Positions 28,302 to 37,751 of a DNA stretch of 64,000 nt are shown one piece after another; positions within the stretch are counted from its first letter, which is position 1, and every line of letters starts with the position of its first letter. Position numbers and translations under genes: made by a program. The DNA is from Rhizobium sp. (lineage in GTDB: Bacteria; Pseudomonadota; Alphaproteobacteria; Rhizobiales; Rhizobiaceae), in the NCBI GenBank assembly GCA_002796995.1, contig PEKW01000007.1:186001-250000 (forward strand), written 5' to 3'. The notes below the pieces were generated by a model. The model did no database searches and had not been told where the DNA came from. It saw only the letters and a list, made by a program, of their open reading frames with translations.

Positions 28302-29945
28302 ATGACCATGGCAAGAGATCTGTTCCCCGACTTCGGCCTGACGCAGGCGCAGCGCCGCGAGGCCGTCCGAGGGCACTATTACGAATATCCGGGAATGGAC
28401 GGAGAGCGCGGCGAGATCTGGTGTTATTCGAACCGGTTCTCCTACCATCCGGGCGACGAGGTGACGCTGTTCATCAGCTCCACGGCCTCGACCTGCGATA
28501 TCGAGATCGTGCGCGACGGCGCAAGCGAAGAGCATGCGCTGTCGCTTTGCGGTATCGCCACATCCTGGCAGGAGACCCCGGACCAGTGCTCGGTCGAGGG
28601 TTGCGGCTGGCAGCCGAGCCACAGCTTCCGCGTTCCGTCGGACTGGACGTCCGGCGCCTATCGGCTCACGCTGACGGCGCAAGGCCGCGACGGCCAGCCG
28701 ATCACAAGCCACCATCTTTTCATCCTTTGCCCCGCGGTCGGCGCAAAGCCCGGCCGCATCCTGCAGATCGCCGCGACCGGCACCTGGACCGCCTACAACA
28801 CCTGGGGCGGCTCGAACCACTACCAGGGGATCACCGGGACGAACCGGGACCAGTATGCGACGCGCGTCAGCACGCAGCGCCCGTGGTGCCGCGGCTTTGT
28901 GGTGCTGCCGCAGGATGCGCCGCGCGTTCCGGTCGAGGTCAGCCTGCCGCCGGGAACCGTGCCGCGCTATCCGCATATGGAATGGGCCTATGCGACCGGC
29001 CATTCGAAGAAATACGCGTCCTCCGGCTGGGCGAGCTATGACAGCCATTTCTTCCGCTGGGCGGAGAGCGCCGGCTACGGCATCGACCTCGCCAGCCAGC
29101 ACGAGTTGCAGTTTCATCCCGAGCTGCTGGACGGCTATGACTGCGTCGTCTTCGTCGGACACGACGAATACTGGACCTGGGAAATGCGCGACACCGTCGA
29201 CCGCTTCGTCGAGCGCGGCGGCTTTGCCGCGCGCTTCGCCGGCAACTTCATGTGGCAGACGCGGCTGGAAGACGACGGGCGCGCCCAGGTCTGCTACAAG
29301 TACCGGGCCCGGGCCGAAGACCCCGTCTACCAGACCGGCGACCTGACGCGTGCCACCAACAGCTGGGAAGCGCCGGAGATCGGCCGGCCGGGAGCCATGA
29401 CCTTCGGTCTCAACTCCACCAATGGCGTCTATGCCGGCTGGGGCGGCTGTTCGCCGCGCGGCGCGCGCGGTTTTCCGATCTGCCGCCCGGAACACTGGGC
29501 CTTTGCCGGCACCGGCCTGTTCTATGGCGACCTGCTCGGCGCCGAAAGCCATATCTACGGCTACGAGGTCGACGGACTGGAATACGAAATCCGCTACGGC
29601 CGGCCCTATCCGACCGCCACCAGCGGTGCACCGGCAGGCCTCGAGATCCTGGCCCTCGGCATGGCGAGTTCGGTCGAGGAAAACGACGTGCTGGCGCCCG
29701 AAGACCGTTTCTTCGGCGACGAGGACGGCCGTTTCATCGCCGAGACGCTCTATGGCGAGGCGAGCGACGAAAACCTCGAAAAGGTCCGCTACAGCAACGG
29801 CATGATCGTCAGTTTCCGCAAGGGCGAAGGCGAGGTCTTCCACGCAGGCACCTGCGAATGGGTCGCCGGGCTGCTGCGTTCCGACTCCATGGTCGAGAAG
29901 GTGACGCACAATGTGCTCAGCCGCGCTCTCGGCTCCTCCAACTGA
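28302..29945 (+). CDS. N,N-dimethylformamidase large-subunit-like protein
   Basis: Protein of 547 aa resembling the C-terminal region of the large subunit (DmfA2) of N,N-dimethylformamidase, a non-haem iron amidohydrolase. Conserved pieces include IWCYSNRFSYHPGDEVTL near the N-terminus and VFVGHDEYWTWEMR, whose Tyr (Y290) matches a likely iron-ligand position. The described DmfA2 is roughly 760 aa, so an N-terminal portion is absent, and no small-subunit gene lies beside it. It probably hydrolyses a C-N bond in a substrate brought in by the upstream transporter. The actual substrate is not predictable. Confidence 0.7.
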   Translation: MTMARDLFPDFGLTQAQRREAVRGHYYEYPGMDGERGEIWCYSNRFSYHPGDEVTLFISSTASTCDIEIVRDGASEEHALSLCGIATSWQETPDQCSVEGCGWQPSHSFRVPSDWTSGAYRLTLTAQGRDGQPITSHHLFILCPAVGAKPGRILQIAATGTWTAYNTWGGSNHYQGITGTNRDQYATRVSTQRPWCRGFVVLPQDAPRVPVEVSLPPGTVPRYPHMEWAYATGHSKKYASSGWASYDSHFFRWAESAGYGIDLASQHELQFHPELLDGYDCVVFVGHDEYWTWEMRDTVDRFVERGGFAARFAGNFMWQTRLEDDGRAQVCYKYRARAEDPVYQTGDLTRATNSWEAPEIGRPGAMTFGLNSTNGVYAGWGGCSPRGARGFPICRPEHWAFAGTGLFYGDLLGAESHIYGYEVDGLEYEIRYGRPYPTATSGAPAGLEILALGMASSVEENDVLAPEDRFFGDEDGRFIAETLYGEASDENLEKVRYSNGMIVSFRKGEGEVFHAGTCEWVAGLLRSDSMVEKVTHNVLSRALGSSN

Positions 29946-29958
29946 CCACGTGGACATC

Positions 29959-30888
29959 ATGAAATCGAAGAAAGTCATCATCACCTGCGCCGTCACCGGC
30001 TCGGTCCACACGCCGTCCATGTCGCCGCACCTGCCTTACCGGCCGGAAGACATCGCAGCCCAATCGATCGAAGCCGCGGAGGCCGGCGCCTCGATCCTGC
30101 ATCTGCATGCCCGCGATCCGGAAAACGGGCGGCCGACCGCCGACCCGGCCGTCTTCATGCGCTTCCTGCCGGTGATCAAGCAGGCCTGCGACGCGGTCAT
30201 CAACATCTCGACCGGTGGCTCGTCGCTGATGACCCTCGACGACCGGCTGGAAGCGGCCCTTTCGGCCGAGCCGGAAATGTGCTCGCTCAACATGGGATCG
30301 ATGAATTTCGGCCTCTATCCGGCGCTCGACCGGCCGCGCGAATGGCAGCACGAATGGGAACCGCAACTGCTCGAAGCGACCCGCAGCACATTGTTCAAGA
30401 ATACCTTCGCCGACATCGAGGCGATCCTGAAACGGCTGGGCGAAGGCTGCGGCACGCGCTTCGAGTTCGAGTGCTATGACGTCGGCCACCTCTATACGCT
30501 CGCCCATTTCCGCGACCGCGGGCTGGTCTCCGGGCCATTGTTCATCCAGTTCGTCTTCGGCGTTCTCGGCGGCATCGGCGCCGATCCGGAAAACCTCGTC
30601 CACATGAAGCGCATTGCCGACAAGCTGTTCGGCGAAGACTATCGCTTCTCGGTGCTTGCCGCCGGGCGTCACCAGATGCCGATGATCACCATGGCCGCGA
30701 CCATGGGCGGCAGCGTTCGCGTCGGCCTGGAGGACAGCCTTTATGACGGCAAGGAACTCGCCCGGTCCAATGCGACGCAGGTCAAGAGGATCCGCACAAT
30801 CCTCGAAGGCCTGTCGCTCGACGTGGCGACACCGGAGGAAGCGCGTGCCATGCTCGGCCTCAAGGGCGGCGACCGCGTGGCGTTCTAG
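29959..30888 (+). CDS. Beta-keto acid cleavage enzyme (BKACE, DUF849)
   Basis: BKACE-family zinc enzyme of 309 aa (TIM barrel). Zinc ligands H48 and H50 are in ILHLHARDPENGRP; NISTGGSS, SLNMGSMNFG and ECYDVGHLY follow the family pattern. These enzymes condense a beta-keto acid with acetyl-CoA and release acetoacetate plus a new acyl-CoA (for example in lysine fermentation or carnitine degradation). A thioesterase gene nearby could hydrolyse that acyl-CoA. ATG 29959 was chosen over a 29911 start lying inside the previous gene. Confidence 0.88.
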   Translation: MKSKKVIITCAVTGSVHTPSMSPHLPYRPEDIAAQSIEAAEAGASILHLHARDPENGRPTADPAVFMRFLPVIKQACDAVINISTGGSSLMTLDDRLEAALSAEPEMCSLNMGSMNFGLYPALDRPREWQHEWEPQLLEATRSTLFKNTFADIEAILKRLGEGCGTRFEFECYDVGHLYTLAHFRDRGLVSGPLFIQFVFGVLGGIGADPENLVHMKRIADKLFGEDYRFSVLAAGRHQMPMITMAATMGGSVRVGLEDSLYDGKELARSNATQVKRIRTILEGLSLDVATPEEARAMLGLKGGDRVAF

Positions 30889-30908
30889 GAGGCCGCCTCG
30901 GGTGAAGC

Positions 30909-31004
30909 CTATGCGGCCGTGATTTTGCCGGTGGCGAAGGCGGCGCCGGCCAGCTCTTGCAGATGATACGAGGTGAAGGGCCCGAAGCCCTCGCTCGCGA
31001 AGGA
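30909..31004 (-). pseudogene. Possible antisense gene remnant, C-terminal end
   Basis: Between the BKACE and deacetylase genes the minus strand reads a protein-like tail of about 30 residues, starting near SFASEGFGPFTSY and ending GKITAA before TAG at 30909-30911. Codon use looks coding, but there is no start and the frame runs on only as antisense of the next gene. It may be the 3' remnant of a lost gene, or chance. The family was not recognised. Confidence 0.2.
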
Positions 31005-31015
31005 AAGTCGACAGA

Positions 31016-32044
31016 ATGAAAGTCTTCTACGCCGAAGAACAGAAACGCCACGATCCGAAATTCTTCCTGTCGAGCGGCGGCCGCCAGCCCAATCCGGAGC
31101 AGCCGGAACGGGTCGAACGACTGCTCGAGGGCGCCCGCGCCGCGGGCCTCACTGTCGCCCGGCCGGCCGATCATGGCCTTGGACCGATCTCGGCGATCCA
31201 CACGCCGGAATATCTCGACTTCCTGAAGCGCATCTACCAGCGCTGGCAGCATATCGAGGGCGCTTCCGAGGAGGTCATCCCGAACATTCACCCGATCGCC
31301 CGCGGAGGTACTTATCCGGCTTCCGCCGTCGGCCAGGCCGGCTATCACATGGCCGACACCTCCTGCCCGATCTCGGCAGAGACCTGGGACAGCGCCTGCT
31401 GGAGCGCCTGGAGCGCGGTCTCGGCGGCGGATGCGGTGATGGCGGGCGAAAGTGCCTCCTATGCACTCTGCCGCCCGCCGGGCCACCATGCCTTCCGCGA
31501 CGTCGCCGGCGGCTTCTGCTTCTTCAACAATTCGGCGATCGCCGCGCAGCGGCTGCGCCGCTCGGCCGAACGCGTGGCGATCATCGACGTCGACCTGCAT
31601 CACGGCAACGGCACGCAAGGCGTGTTCTACGAGCGGGCCGACGTGGCGACGGTGTCGATCCACGCCGATCCGGTACGCTTCTATCCGTTCTTCTGGGGCC
31701 ATGCCGACGAACGCGGCGAGGGCCTTGGCCTCGGCTATAATTTCAACCTGCCGCTGGCCCGCAAGTCGAACGACGCGGCCTATCTGGAAGCCCTGTCCGC
31801 AGCGCTTCGCCGGGTCGAAGCCTTCAGCCCGGACGCGATCGTCATCGCGCTCGGGCTCGACGCCTTCGAGAAGGATCCCTTCGGCGGGCTCTCGGTCTCG
31901 ACACCGGGCTTTGCGCTGATCGGCGAGGCCATCGCCAGGCTCGGCCGTCCGGCGGTCATCGTCCAGGAGGGCGGCTATCTCTGCGACGAGCTCGGCGACA
32001 ACCTCACATCCTTCCTCAACGGCTATGGATCAAAGGCGCGCTGA
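31016..32044 (+). CDS. Acetylpolyamine amidohydrolase-like, histone deacetylase family
   Basis: Class II histone-deacetylase-fold hydrolase of 342 aa, the length of bacterial acetylpolyamine amidohydrolases. The active site is visible as RPPGHHAF, zinc-binding DVDLHHGNGTQ and the third zinc ligand in ALGLDAFEKDPFGG. Bacterial members remove acetyl groups from putrescine- or spermidine-like compounds or related amides. ATG 31016 follows AAGGAAAG by 8 bp. Probably co-expressed with the BKACE gene 127 bp upstream. The natural substrate is inferred, not shown. Confidence 0.85.
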   Translation: MKVFYAEEQKRHDPKFFLSSGGRQPNPEQPERVERLLEGARAAGLTVARPADHGLGPISAIHTPEYLDFLKRIYQRWQHIEGASEEVIPNIHPIARGGTYPASAVGQAGYHMADTSCPISAETWDSACWSAWSAVSAADAVMAGESASYALCRPPGHHAFRDVAGGFCFFNNSAIAAQRLRRSAERVAIIDVDLHHGNGTQGVFYERADVATVSIHADPVRFYPFFWGHADERGEGLGLGYNFNLPLARKSNDAAYLEALSAALRRVEAFSPDAIVIALGLDAFEKDPFGGLSVSTPGFALIGEAIARLGRPAVIVQEGGYLCDELGDNLTSFLNGYGSKAR

Positions 32045-32048
32045 CCGA

Positions 32049-32074
32049 TCGGGGCGGAGGCATATCCGCCCCGA
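32049..32074. terminator. Stem-loop between convergent deacetylase and lysR genes
   Basis: Perfect 10-bp inverted repeat TCGGGGCGGA/TCCGCCCCGA with a 6-base loop, 5 bp after the deacetylase stop codon. No T tract; probable transcript 3' end. Confidence 0.55.
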
Positions 32075-32120
32075 CGCCGATCCGGGCGAAAGAGGGCCTC
32101 GATCGCTCCGTCGAACTGCT

Positions 32121-33074
32121 TCAGGGGTAGGTGCGCGTCTCGACCGGCCGGGCGGCGATCGCCTGGCGCAGTTCGGCAACGAGAATGCTCTCGGCCCGGC
32201 CGCGGCGCGCCGAACGGTCATGGACGAGATGGACGTCGACCATCGGCACCGCCTCGTAGGGCGGCAGCCTCCAGAGCCGTCCGACTCGCAGGTCGTCCTC
32301 GACCACATGGATCGGCAGGGGACCGAAACCGAAGCCGGCGATGATGAGCCGCTTGACCTCCTCCAGATGCGAGGAGGTGCCGATCGTCGCGCCCTCGAAA
32401 CCCTCCTGCTGGCGCAGCAGGGCGACGGGCCAAAGTGCGCCGGACATCTGGTCGGTCTTGAACGACACATAGGGTTCGTGGCGCAGGTCCGACAAGGCAA
32501 TGTCCGACTTGCCGAACAGGGGGTGGCGGACACCGCAGAAGTAGCCGAAACCTTCGCGATAGAGGACTTCATATTCGAGCTTGGGATGACGCTCTTCCAT
32601 CAGGCAGACGCCGAAGCAGGCGTCGCGATTGGCGACCGCCGCGGCGACGTCACGACTGGAGGAGACGGTCATCGACATCGTCACCTGCGGAAAGGCGCGA
32701 TGGAAGGCGGCAAGCACCTCGTCGAAGAAGGGGCAAACCACATGGCTGGCAAGCGCGATATCGATATGACCGGTCACGTCGCCCGGCTGTTCCTCCATGT
32801 GCTGCGGCAGGCCGGAGACGATGTCGAACAGGGCGACGCACTCGCCGAACAGGCGCTGGCCGGCCGGCGTCACGGCAAAATGCGAGGCATTGCGCTCGAT
32901 CAGCCGGCAATCCATGTGGATTTCCAGGCGCCTGAGCGCATTGCTGATGGTCGGCTGCTTCAGCGAGAGCTTTTCCCCCGCAGCCGTCAGCCCCTTTTCC
33001 TGCACGATCACCATGAAGGTTCGCAGCAGGTTCCAGTCCAATTCCCAAACGAAACGTCGTCGCGGACCCACCAT
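32121..33074 (-). CDS. LysR-family transcriptional regulator
   Basis: LysR-type regulator of 317 aa. The N-terminal helix-turn-helix (about 15-75) shows LLRTFMVIVQEKGLTAAGEK and KQPTISNALRRLEIHM, followed by a periplasmic-binding-protein-like effector domain. Divergent from the thioesterase gene with a T-N11-A box between them, so it probably regulates that gene and, by proximity, the amide/BKACE cluster. Effector unknown. Confidence 0.88.
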   Translation of the reverse strand: MVGPRRRFVWELDWNLLRTFMVIVQEKGLTAAGEKLSLKQPTISNALRRLEIHMDCRLIERNASHFAVTPAGQRLFGECVALFDIVSGLPQHMEEQPGDVTGHIDIALASHVVCPFFDEVLAAFHRAFPQVTMSMTVSSSRDVAAAVANRDACFGVCLMEERHPKLEYEVLYREGFGYFCGVRHPLFGKSDIALSDLRHEPYVSFKTDQMSGALWPVALLRQQEGFEGATIGTSSHLEEVKRLIIAGFGFGPLPIHVVEDDLRVGRLWRLPPYEAVPMVDVHLVHDRSARRGRAESILVAELRQAIAARPVETRTYP

Positions 33075-33083
33075 CGCCAGATC

Positions 33084-33098
33084 ATTCCCAAGGTGAAT
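33084..33098. promoter_or_regulatory. LysR-type box (ATTC-N7-GAAT)
   Basis: Interrupted dyad ATTC-N7-GAAT with T-N11-A geometry, 10 bp upstream of the lysR start codon and about 85 bp before the thioesterase start, the usual location for a LysR operator. Confidence 0.5.
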
Positions 33099-33183
33099 GC
33101 ATGTGGCTGTAGCTATTACACGATTTGATTTATCGTCAAAGCCGAAGCCCGGGCCGGACGAGCAAGCGGAGGATGAACGAGCA

Positions 33184-33594
33184 ATGGCAATCCTGACCTA
33201 TCAAGGGGTGATCTACCCCGCTCAATGCGATGCGATGGGGCACATGAACGTGCAGTTCTATATCGCCGCCTTCGACCAGTCCCTGTGGCACCTGATGGCC
33301 GCGGCGGGCTATTCGGCGTCCTGGATCAAGGAGCGTCGCGAAGGCTGGGCCGATCGTCGCTACGAGATCGACTTTCGCCAGGAGCTGCCGGTCGGCAGCC
33401 TGTTCGAGATCCACAGCTCGGTCGTCAAGGTCGGCCGCACCTCGCTCTCCACCCATCACCGCCTGACCAACAAGGCCGATGGCCAGCTTTGCGCCGAGCT
33501 TCTGGCGGTGTCGGTCTATTTCGACCTGGCAGGCCGCCAGTCCCTGCCCCTGCCGCAGGTCGTCATCGATGGCGCAACCAATCTCATTGATTGA
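33184..33594 (+). CDS. Acyl-CoA thioesterase, 4HBT hotdog family
   Basis: Hotdog-fold thioesterase of 136 aa with the 4HBT pattern YPAQCDAMGHMNVQFYIAAF (Asp at the catalytic position) and a DFRQELPVGS strand. It would hydrolyse an acyl-CoA. In carnitine degradation a BKACE and a thioesterase act in succession, which makes this a candidate partner of the BKACE gene at 29959. ATG 33184 was preferred to a start at 33097 that lies in the lysR promoter region. Confidence 0.85.
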   Translation: MAILTYQGVIYPAQCDAMGHMNVQFYIAAFDQSLWHLMAAAGYSASWIKERREGWADRRYEIDFRQELPVGSLFEIHSSVVKVGRTSLSTHHRLTNKADGQLCAELLAVSVYFDLAGRQSLPLPQVVIDGATNLID

Positions 33595-33649
33595 CGCCGC
33601 GTTCCTGCGGGTGACGCGCGCTTTGGATCCGGGGCCAATGGCCGCAAAG

Positions 33650-35509
33650 CTAGCGTTGGTGCGCTCGGATCACCGCCAGGAAGGCATCGCCATAGCGCTC
33701 CAGCTTTGACTGCCCGACGCCGGAAATAGAGAGCATCGCATCATGGCTCGTCGGTCGCTCGGTGGCGAATGCCACCAGCGTGGTGTCGGGAAAGACCACA
33801 TAGGGCGGAACCGAGAGTTCCTTGGCGATCGCCATGCGCGCCGAGCGCAGGGCCTCGAACAGTTCCATATCGGAGCCCTCCAGCGCCCCCCTTGCATTGG
33901 CCGAACTCAACGAGGCGCCTCTCGAAGCCTTGCCCGTCGTCGGGCGGTCCTTTCGGAAACGCACCTCGCGCTCACGCTTGAAGACGGCGCGCGCCGCAGG
34001 CTCGAGTTTCAGTGCGCCGAAGGCAGAATGGTCGACGCTGACGAGGCCGGCCGCGAGCAGCTGGCGGTAGACCGATTGCCAGGTCTTCGATGGCATGTCC
34101 TTGCCGGCACCGAAGACCGGCATGTCGACATGGCCGAAGCGGGCGGTCTTCTCGTTTTCGGCGCCGATGAGCACGTCGATCAGGTGGCCGGTGCCGAAGC
34201 GCTCGCCGGTGCGGTAGATGGCCGCGAGCGCCTTGATCGCCGCATCGGTGCCGTCCCAGGTCTCGACGGGTTTCAGGCAGGTGTCGCAATTGCCGCAATG
34301 GCCCGGATGCGCCTCGCCGAAATGGGCGAGGATCGCCTGCCGCCGGCAGCCGGGGGTTTCGCAGATGGCGAGCAGCGCGTTGAGCTTGGCCCGTTCGACG
34401 CGCTTGATATCGTCGCCCGAGGAACCCTCGTCGATCATCCGGCCCCGCTGGATGACATCGGCCATGCCATAGGCCATCCAGACATCCGAAGGCAGGCCGT
34501 CGCGGCCGGCGCGGCCGGTCTCCTGATAATAGGCCTCGACCGAGCCCGGCAGGTCGAGATGGGCGACATAGCGCACGTTCGGTTTGTCAATGCCCATGCC
34601 GAAGGCGACGGTGGCGACCAGGCACAGGTCCTCCTCCTTGAGGAAGGCATCCTGGTTGGCGTCGCGCACGGCGCGGTCCATGCCCGCGTGATAGGCGAGC
34701 GACCGCACACCTTGGGTGTTCAGCCATTCGGCCGTATCCTCGACCTTGGCGCGCGACAGGCAGTAGACGATGCCGCTCGACCCCTTGTGGCGCGACAGGA
34801 AGCGCAGCAGCTGCTGGCGCGGCTGGTCGCGCTCGACGATCTCATAGGCGATGTTCGGACGGTCGAAGGAGGTGGTGAATACCTCCGCCGAGCGGAGGCC
34901 GAGCTTGTCGATGATGTCTTCGCGGGTGTGCGGGTCGGCGGTTGCCGTCAGGGCGAGACGCGGCACGCCCGGATAGAGTTCGGCGAGCTGGCCGAGCTCG
35001 CGATATTCCGGGCGGAAATCATGGCCCCATTGCGAGACGCAATGGGCCTCGTCGATGGCAAAGAGCGCGATCCGGGCATCTGCGATCAACTCCCGGAATC
35101 CCGGTGTGACGATGCGCTCCGGCGTGACGTAGAGAAGATCGAGAGCGCCGTTGCCGATCGCCCGGCGGACCTCGACGAATTCTTCGCGGGTCAGCGAGGA
35201 ATTGAGCGCCGCGGCCCTGACGCCAAGCTGTTTCAGCGCCTCGACCTGGTCGCGCATCAGCGCGATCAGCGGCGACACGACAATGCCGACGCCTTCGCGG
35301 CAGAGCGCCGGAATCTGGAAACAAAGCGACTTGCCGGCACCCGTGGGAAACAGCACCACCGCATCGCCGCCCGACACGACCTGCTCGACGACGGCGGCCT
35401 GCTTGCCGCGGAAGGCGGGATAGCCGTAGACGTTTCTCAGCACCGCGAGCGGATCTTTTCTCTCGTTGGCGTCGAACAGGGCGTCGGTGGTGCGGTCGGT
35501 CTGCGGCAC
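33650..35509 (-). CDS. recQ: ATP-dependent DNA helicase RecQ
   Basis: Superfamily 2 helicase of 619 aa (E. coli RecQ is about 609). Walker A is FPTGAGKS, the DEAH box lies in [16 protein letters not shown], then come the helicase C-terminal domain, the four-Cys zinc site (near CETPGCRRQ and CGNCDTC), the winged-helix region and a C-terminal HRDC domain ([18 protein letters not shown]). It unwinds 3'-tailed DNA in recombination repair. The start codon is GTG. Ordinary single gene, unlinked to its neighbours. Confidence 0.95.
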   Translation of the reverse strand: MPQTDRTTDALFDANERKDPLAVLRNVYGYPAFRGKQAAVVEQVVSGGDAVVLFPTGAGKSLCFQIPALCREGVGIVVSPLIALMRDQVEALKQLGVRAAALNSSLTREEFVEVRRAIGNGALDLLYVTPERIVTPGFRELIADARIALFAIDEAHCVSQWGHDFRPEYRELGQLAELYPGVPRLALTATADPHTREDIIDKLGLRSAEVFTTSFDRPNIAYEIVERDQPRQQLLRFLSRHKGSSGIVYCLSRAKVEDTAEWLNTQGVRSLAYHAGMDRAVRDANQDAFLKEEDLCLVATVAFGMGIDKPNVRYVAHLDLPGSVEAYYQETGRAGRDGLPSDVWMAYGMADVIQRGRMIDEGSSGDDIKRVERAKLNALLAICETPGCRRQAILAHFGEAHPGHCGNCDTCLKPVETWDGTDAAIKALAAIYRTGERFGTGHLIDVLIGAENEKTARFGHVDMPVFGAGKDMPSKTWQSVYRQLLAAGLVSVDHSAFGALKLEPAARAVFKREREVRFRKDRPTTGKASRGASLSSANARGALEGSDMELFEALRSARMAIAKELSVPPYVVFPDTTLVAFATERPTSHDAMLSISGVGQSKLERYGDAFLAVIRAHQR

Positions 35510-35662
35510 GGAATCACTCTCAATTTCAGGTGCGCACTATGGCACGGATCGACTCGCCACCGCGAGGCCGGCCGGACAAGTCCACGGTAATGGGCAGGGG
35601 ATAGGCCCCAGAGCCGACGACGATGCACCCGCCGGAGCGCCGATCAACCGGCAGGGCAGCTC

Positions 35663-36373
35663 TCAGAGATCCAGCGCGTCCCTGAGGCTCATCTCGTCTT
35701 TGACCTGAAGGTCCAGGTCGGCCTCGATATGGTCGATGTGGTGCAACATCAAGTCTCTGGCCCGCTTCTCGTCGCCCTTTTCGAGCGCGTCGAGCAAGGC
35801 CGCATGCTCGCTGTGGCCGCAGCTGGAGACACCTGATCGGCCATAGAGCGCGATGACCAGCGAGGAGCGGGCGACCAGTTCCTCCATGAACCGCTGGAGG
35901 ATGGCGTTGCCGGCAACCGAGGCCAGCATCAGGTGGAAGTCGCCCGATGCCTTGATTTCGGCGCGCCGCATGGCCGGGCCACGCTCGTTCATGAAGCGGC
36001 CCTCTTCTTCGAGCTGCTGGCGAAACGCGGCGATGTCCTGCGGGGTGATCCGCCCGATGGCCGCGGAGATGAGGCCGGGCTCGATCAGGCGGCGCGAGGC
36101 GAAGACCTGGCGGGCCTCGTCCGGCGACGGATGGGAAACGAAGGCACCGCGATTGCGCTCGGTGCGCACCAGACCTTCGAAGGCCAGCATCTGGAGGGCG
36201 GCGCGGGCGACGGTGCGGCTGACATCGAACAGAGAGCCGACCTCGCTCTCCGATAGCTTGGTGCCGGGAGACAGGCGGCGGTCGACAATGGCGTTGCGCA
36301 AGGCGTCCCTGATCACGAGGGTCCGGTCTTCCTGCGCGGAATCCTTGAGGATGATTTTGTCGTTGATGTTCAT
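35663..36373 (-). CDS. GntR-family regulator, FCD (FadR) type
   Basis: 236-aa regulator: N-terminal winged helix (about 15-82, with LSESEVGSLFDVSRTVARAA) and an all-helical FCD effector domain whose metal-binding His/Asp set (for example DFHLMLASVAGN and CGHSEHAALLDAL) is present. Divergent from the polyamine-type ABC operon with a palindrome in the shared promoter region, so it probably represses that operon until an organic-acid or amine-like ligand binds. Confidence 0.88.
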   Translation of the reverse strand: MNINDKIILKDSAQEDRTLVIRDALRNAIVDRRLSPGTKLSESEVGSLFDVSRTVARAALQMLAFEGLVRTERNRGAFVSHPSPDEARQVFASRRLIEPGLISAAIGRITPQDIAAFRQQLEEEGRFMNERGPAMRRAEIKASGDFHLMLASVAGNAILQRFMEELVARSSLVIALYGRSGVSSCGHSEHAALLDALEKGDEKRARDLMLHHIDHIEADLDLQVKDEMSLRDALDL

Positions 36374-36447
36374 GGCTCGATCCGATCTTCGGCCTTGTAC
36401 GCGCTGGGAACCGGGATGCCAAGCCTTCTGTCTCTTATCGACAAGAT

Positions 36448-36461
36448 GATTGCATACAATC
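36448..36461. promoter_or_regulatory. Candidate GntR operator
   Basis: Near-perfect palindrome GATTGCATACAATC in the 253-bp gap between the gntR and ABC transporter genes. It resembles the short dyads bound by FCD-type GntR proteins. The rest of the gap holds no recognisable gene; the sequence around it is AT-rich, as expected for divergent promoters. Confidence 0.5.
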
Positions 36462-36626
36462 TTATAGCTATATCGCGCGCAATCGCATTCTTTTTATGCA
36501 GCGCGTGGCGGAAATTGATGCATGCCATGTTTGCCGTCCGTCCATTTCCCGCCTCGGATAGGCACCAAGGGCGCCAGATTCGAACTGGCACGATCCCTGC
36601 TTTGATGTGGAAGCAGGAGAATTGCC

Positions 36627-37715
36627 ATGAGCAAAGCAGCAACAATCGAGATCGCAGGCGTCTCCAAGGTCTATGGAACAATGACCGCGGTCCATGCGAT
36701 CAGCCTGAAGATACCGGCCGGCACCTATTGCTGCCTGCTCGGTCCGTCGGGCTGCGGCAAGACCTCGACGCTCCGGATGATCGCCGGTCACGAGAGCATA
36801 TCGTCGGGCGACGTACTCCTCGGCGAGACGGTCGTCACCGACCTGCCGCCGGCCCGACGCGGCACCGCGATGATGTTCCAGTCCTATGCCCTGTTCCCGC
36901 ATCTGGACCTGGTCGACAACGTCGGCTTCAGCCTGAAGATGAAGGGGGTCGAAAAGGAGGAGCGGCGCACCAAGGCGATGGACATGCTCCGGCTGATGCA
37001 GCTCGAGGGCTATGCCAGCCGTCGGCCCGCACAGCTGTCCGGCGGCCAGCAGCAGCGTGTTGCGCTGGCCCGTGCACTGATCACCGATCCGGAGGCGCTG
37101 CTGCTCGACGAACCACTCTCGGCGCTCGACCCATTCCTGAAAATCCGTATGCGCGCCGAGCTGAAGAAGCTGCAGACGACGCTCGGCATCACCTTCGTGC
37201 ACGTGACCCACAGCCAGGAAGAGGCGATGGCGCTGGCCGACCTGATCGTCGTCATGAATGACGGCCGGATCGAGCAGGCCGCACCGCCGCGTGTCGTTTT
37301 CGAGCGGCCGGCGACCGCTTTCGTTGCCAGGTTCATGGGCGACCACAATGTCGTGTCCGGCCGCGCCGTCGAGAGCGCGCTCGACACCGTCACGCTGGAA
37401 GTGGCCGGCGGCGGCCGCTTCACCGCCAAGGGCACCCCGGTCGAGGCCGGGGAGCCGGTCGATATCGCCGTGCGCACCGACTATGTCCGCCTCGGGAAAA
37501 GCGAAGCCGAAGGTCTCGGCTTCAACGGCATCGTCTCGAATGTCGAGTATCGCGGCTCGTCCGTGAAGCTCTCCGTGACGGGCGCCGGCATCGAGGACTT
37601 CACCGCCATTCTCAGCGACGCCGATTTCTTCGCCAACCCGGTGAAGGTCGGCGATGCCGTTCCGCTCTCGTGGAGAGCAGACGATGCGATCGTCCTCGGC
37701 CGCATCCCGCATTGA
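36627..37715 (+). CDS. Spermidine/putrescine-type ABC transporter ATPase
   Basis: PotA-type ATPase of 362 aa with a C-terminal TOBE domain. Canonical Walker A GPSGCGKT, LSGGQQQR, Walker B LLDEPLSALDP and switch VTHSQEEA. First gene of a transporter-racemase-acetyltransferase operon. AAGCAGGAGAATTGCC precedes the ATG. Confidence 0.92.
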   Translation: MSKAATIEIAGVSKVYGTMTAVHAISLKIPAGTYCCLLGPSGCGKTSTLRMIAGHESISSGDVLLGETVVTDLPPARRGTAMMFQSYALFPHLDLVDNVGFSLKMKGVEKEERRTKAMDMLRLMQLEGYASRRPAQLSGGQQQRVALARALITDPEALLLDEPLSALDPFLKIRMRAELKKLQTTLGITFVHVTHSQEEAMALADLIVVMNDGRIEQAAPPRVVFERPATAFVARFMGDHNVVSGRAVESALDTVTLEVAGGGRFTAKGTPVEAGEPVDIAVRTDYVRLGKSEAEGLGFNGIVSNVEYRGSSVKLSVTGAGIEDFTAILSDADFFANPVKVGDAVPLSWRADDAIVLGRIPH

Positions 37716-37751
37716 ACCAACCTCAAACAAGAGCACCAGAGGAGAACAGCA

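Noticed and set aside
27588..30020. 810-codon minus-strand frame opposite the ATPase and dimethylformamidase-like genes
   Set aside because: Shadow frame; the plus strand has clear ABC ATPase and DmfA2-like motifs.
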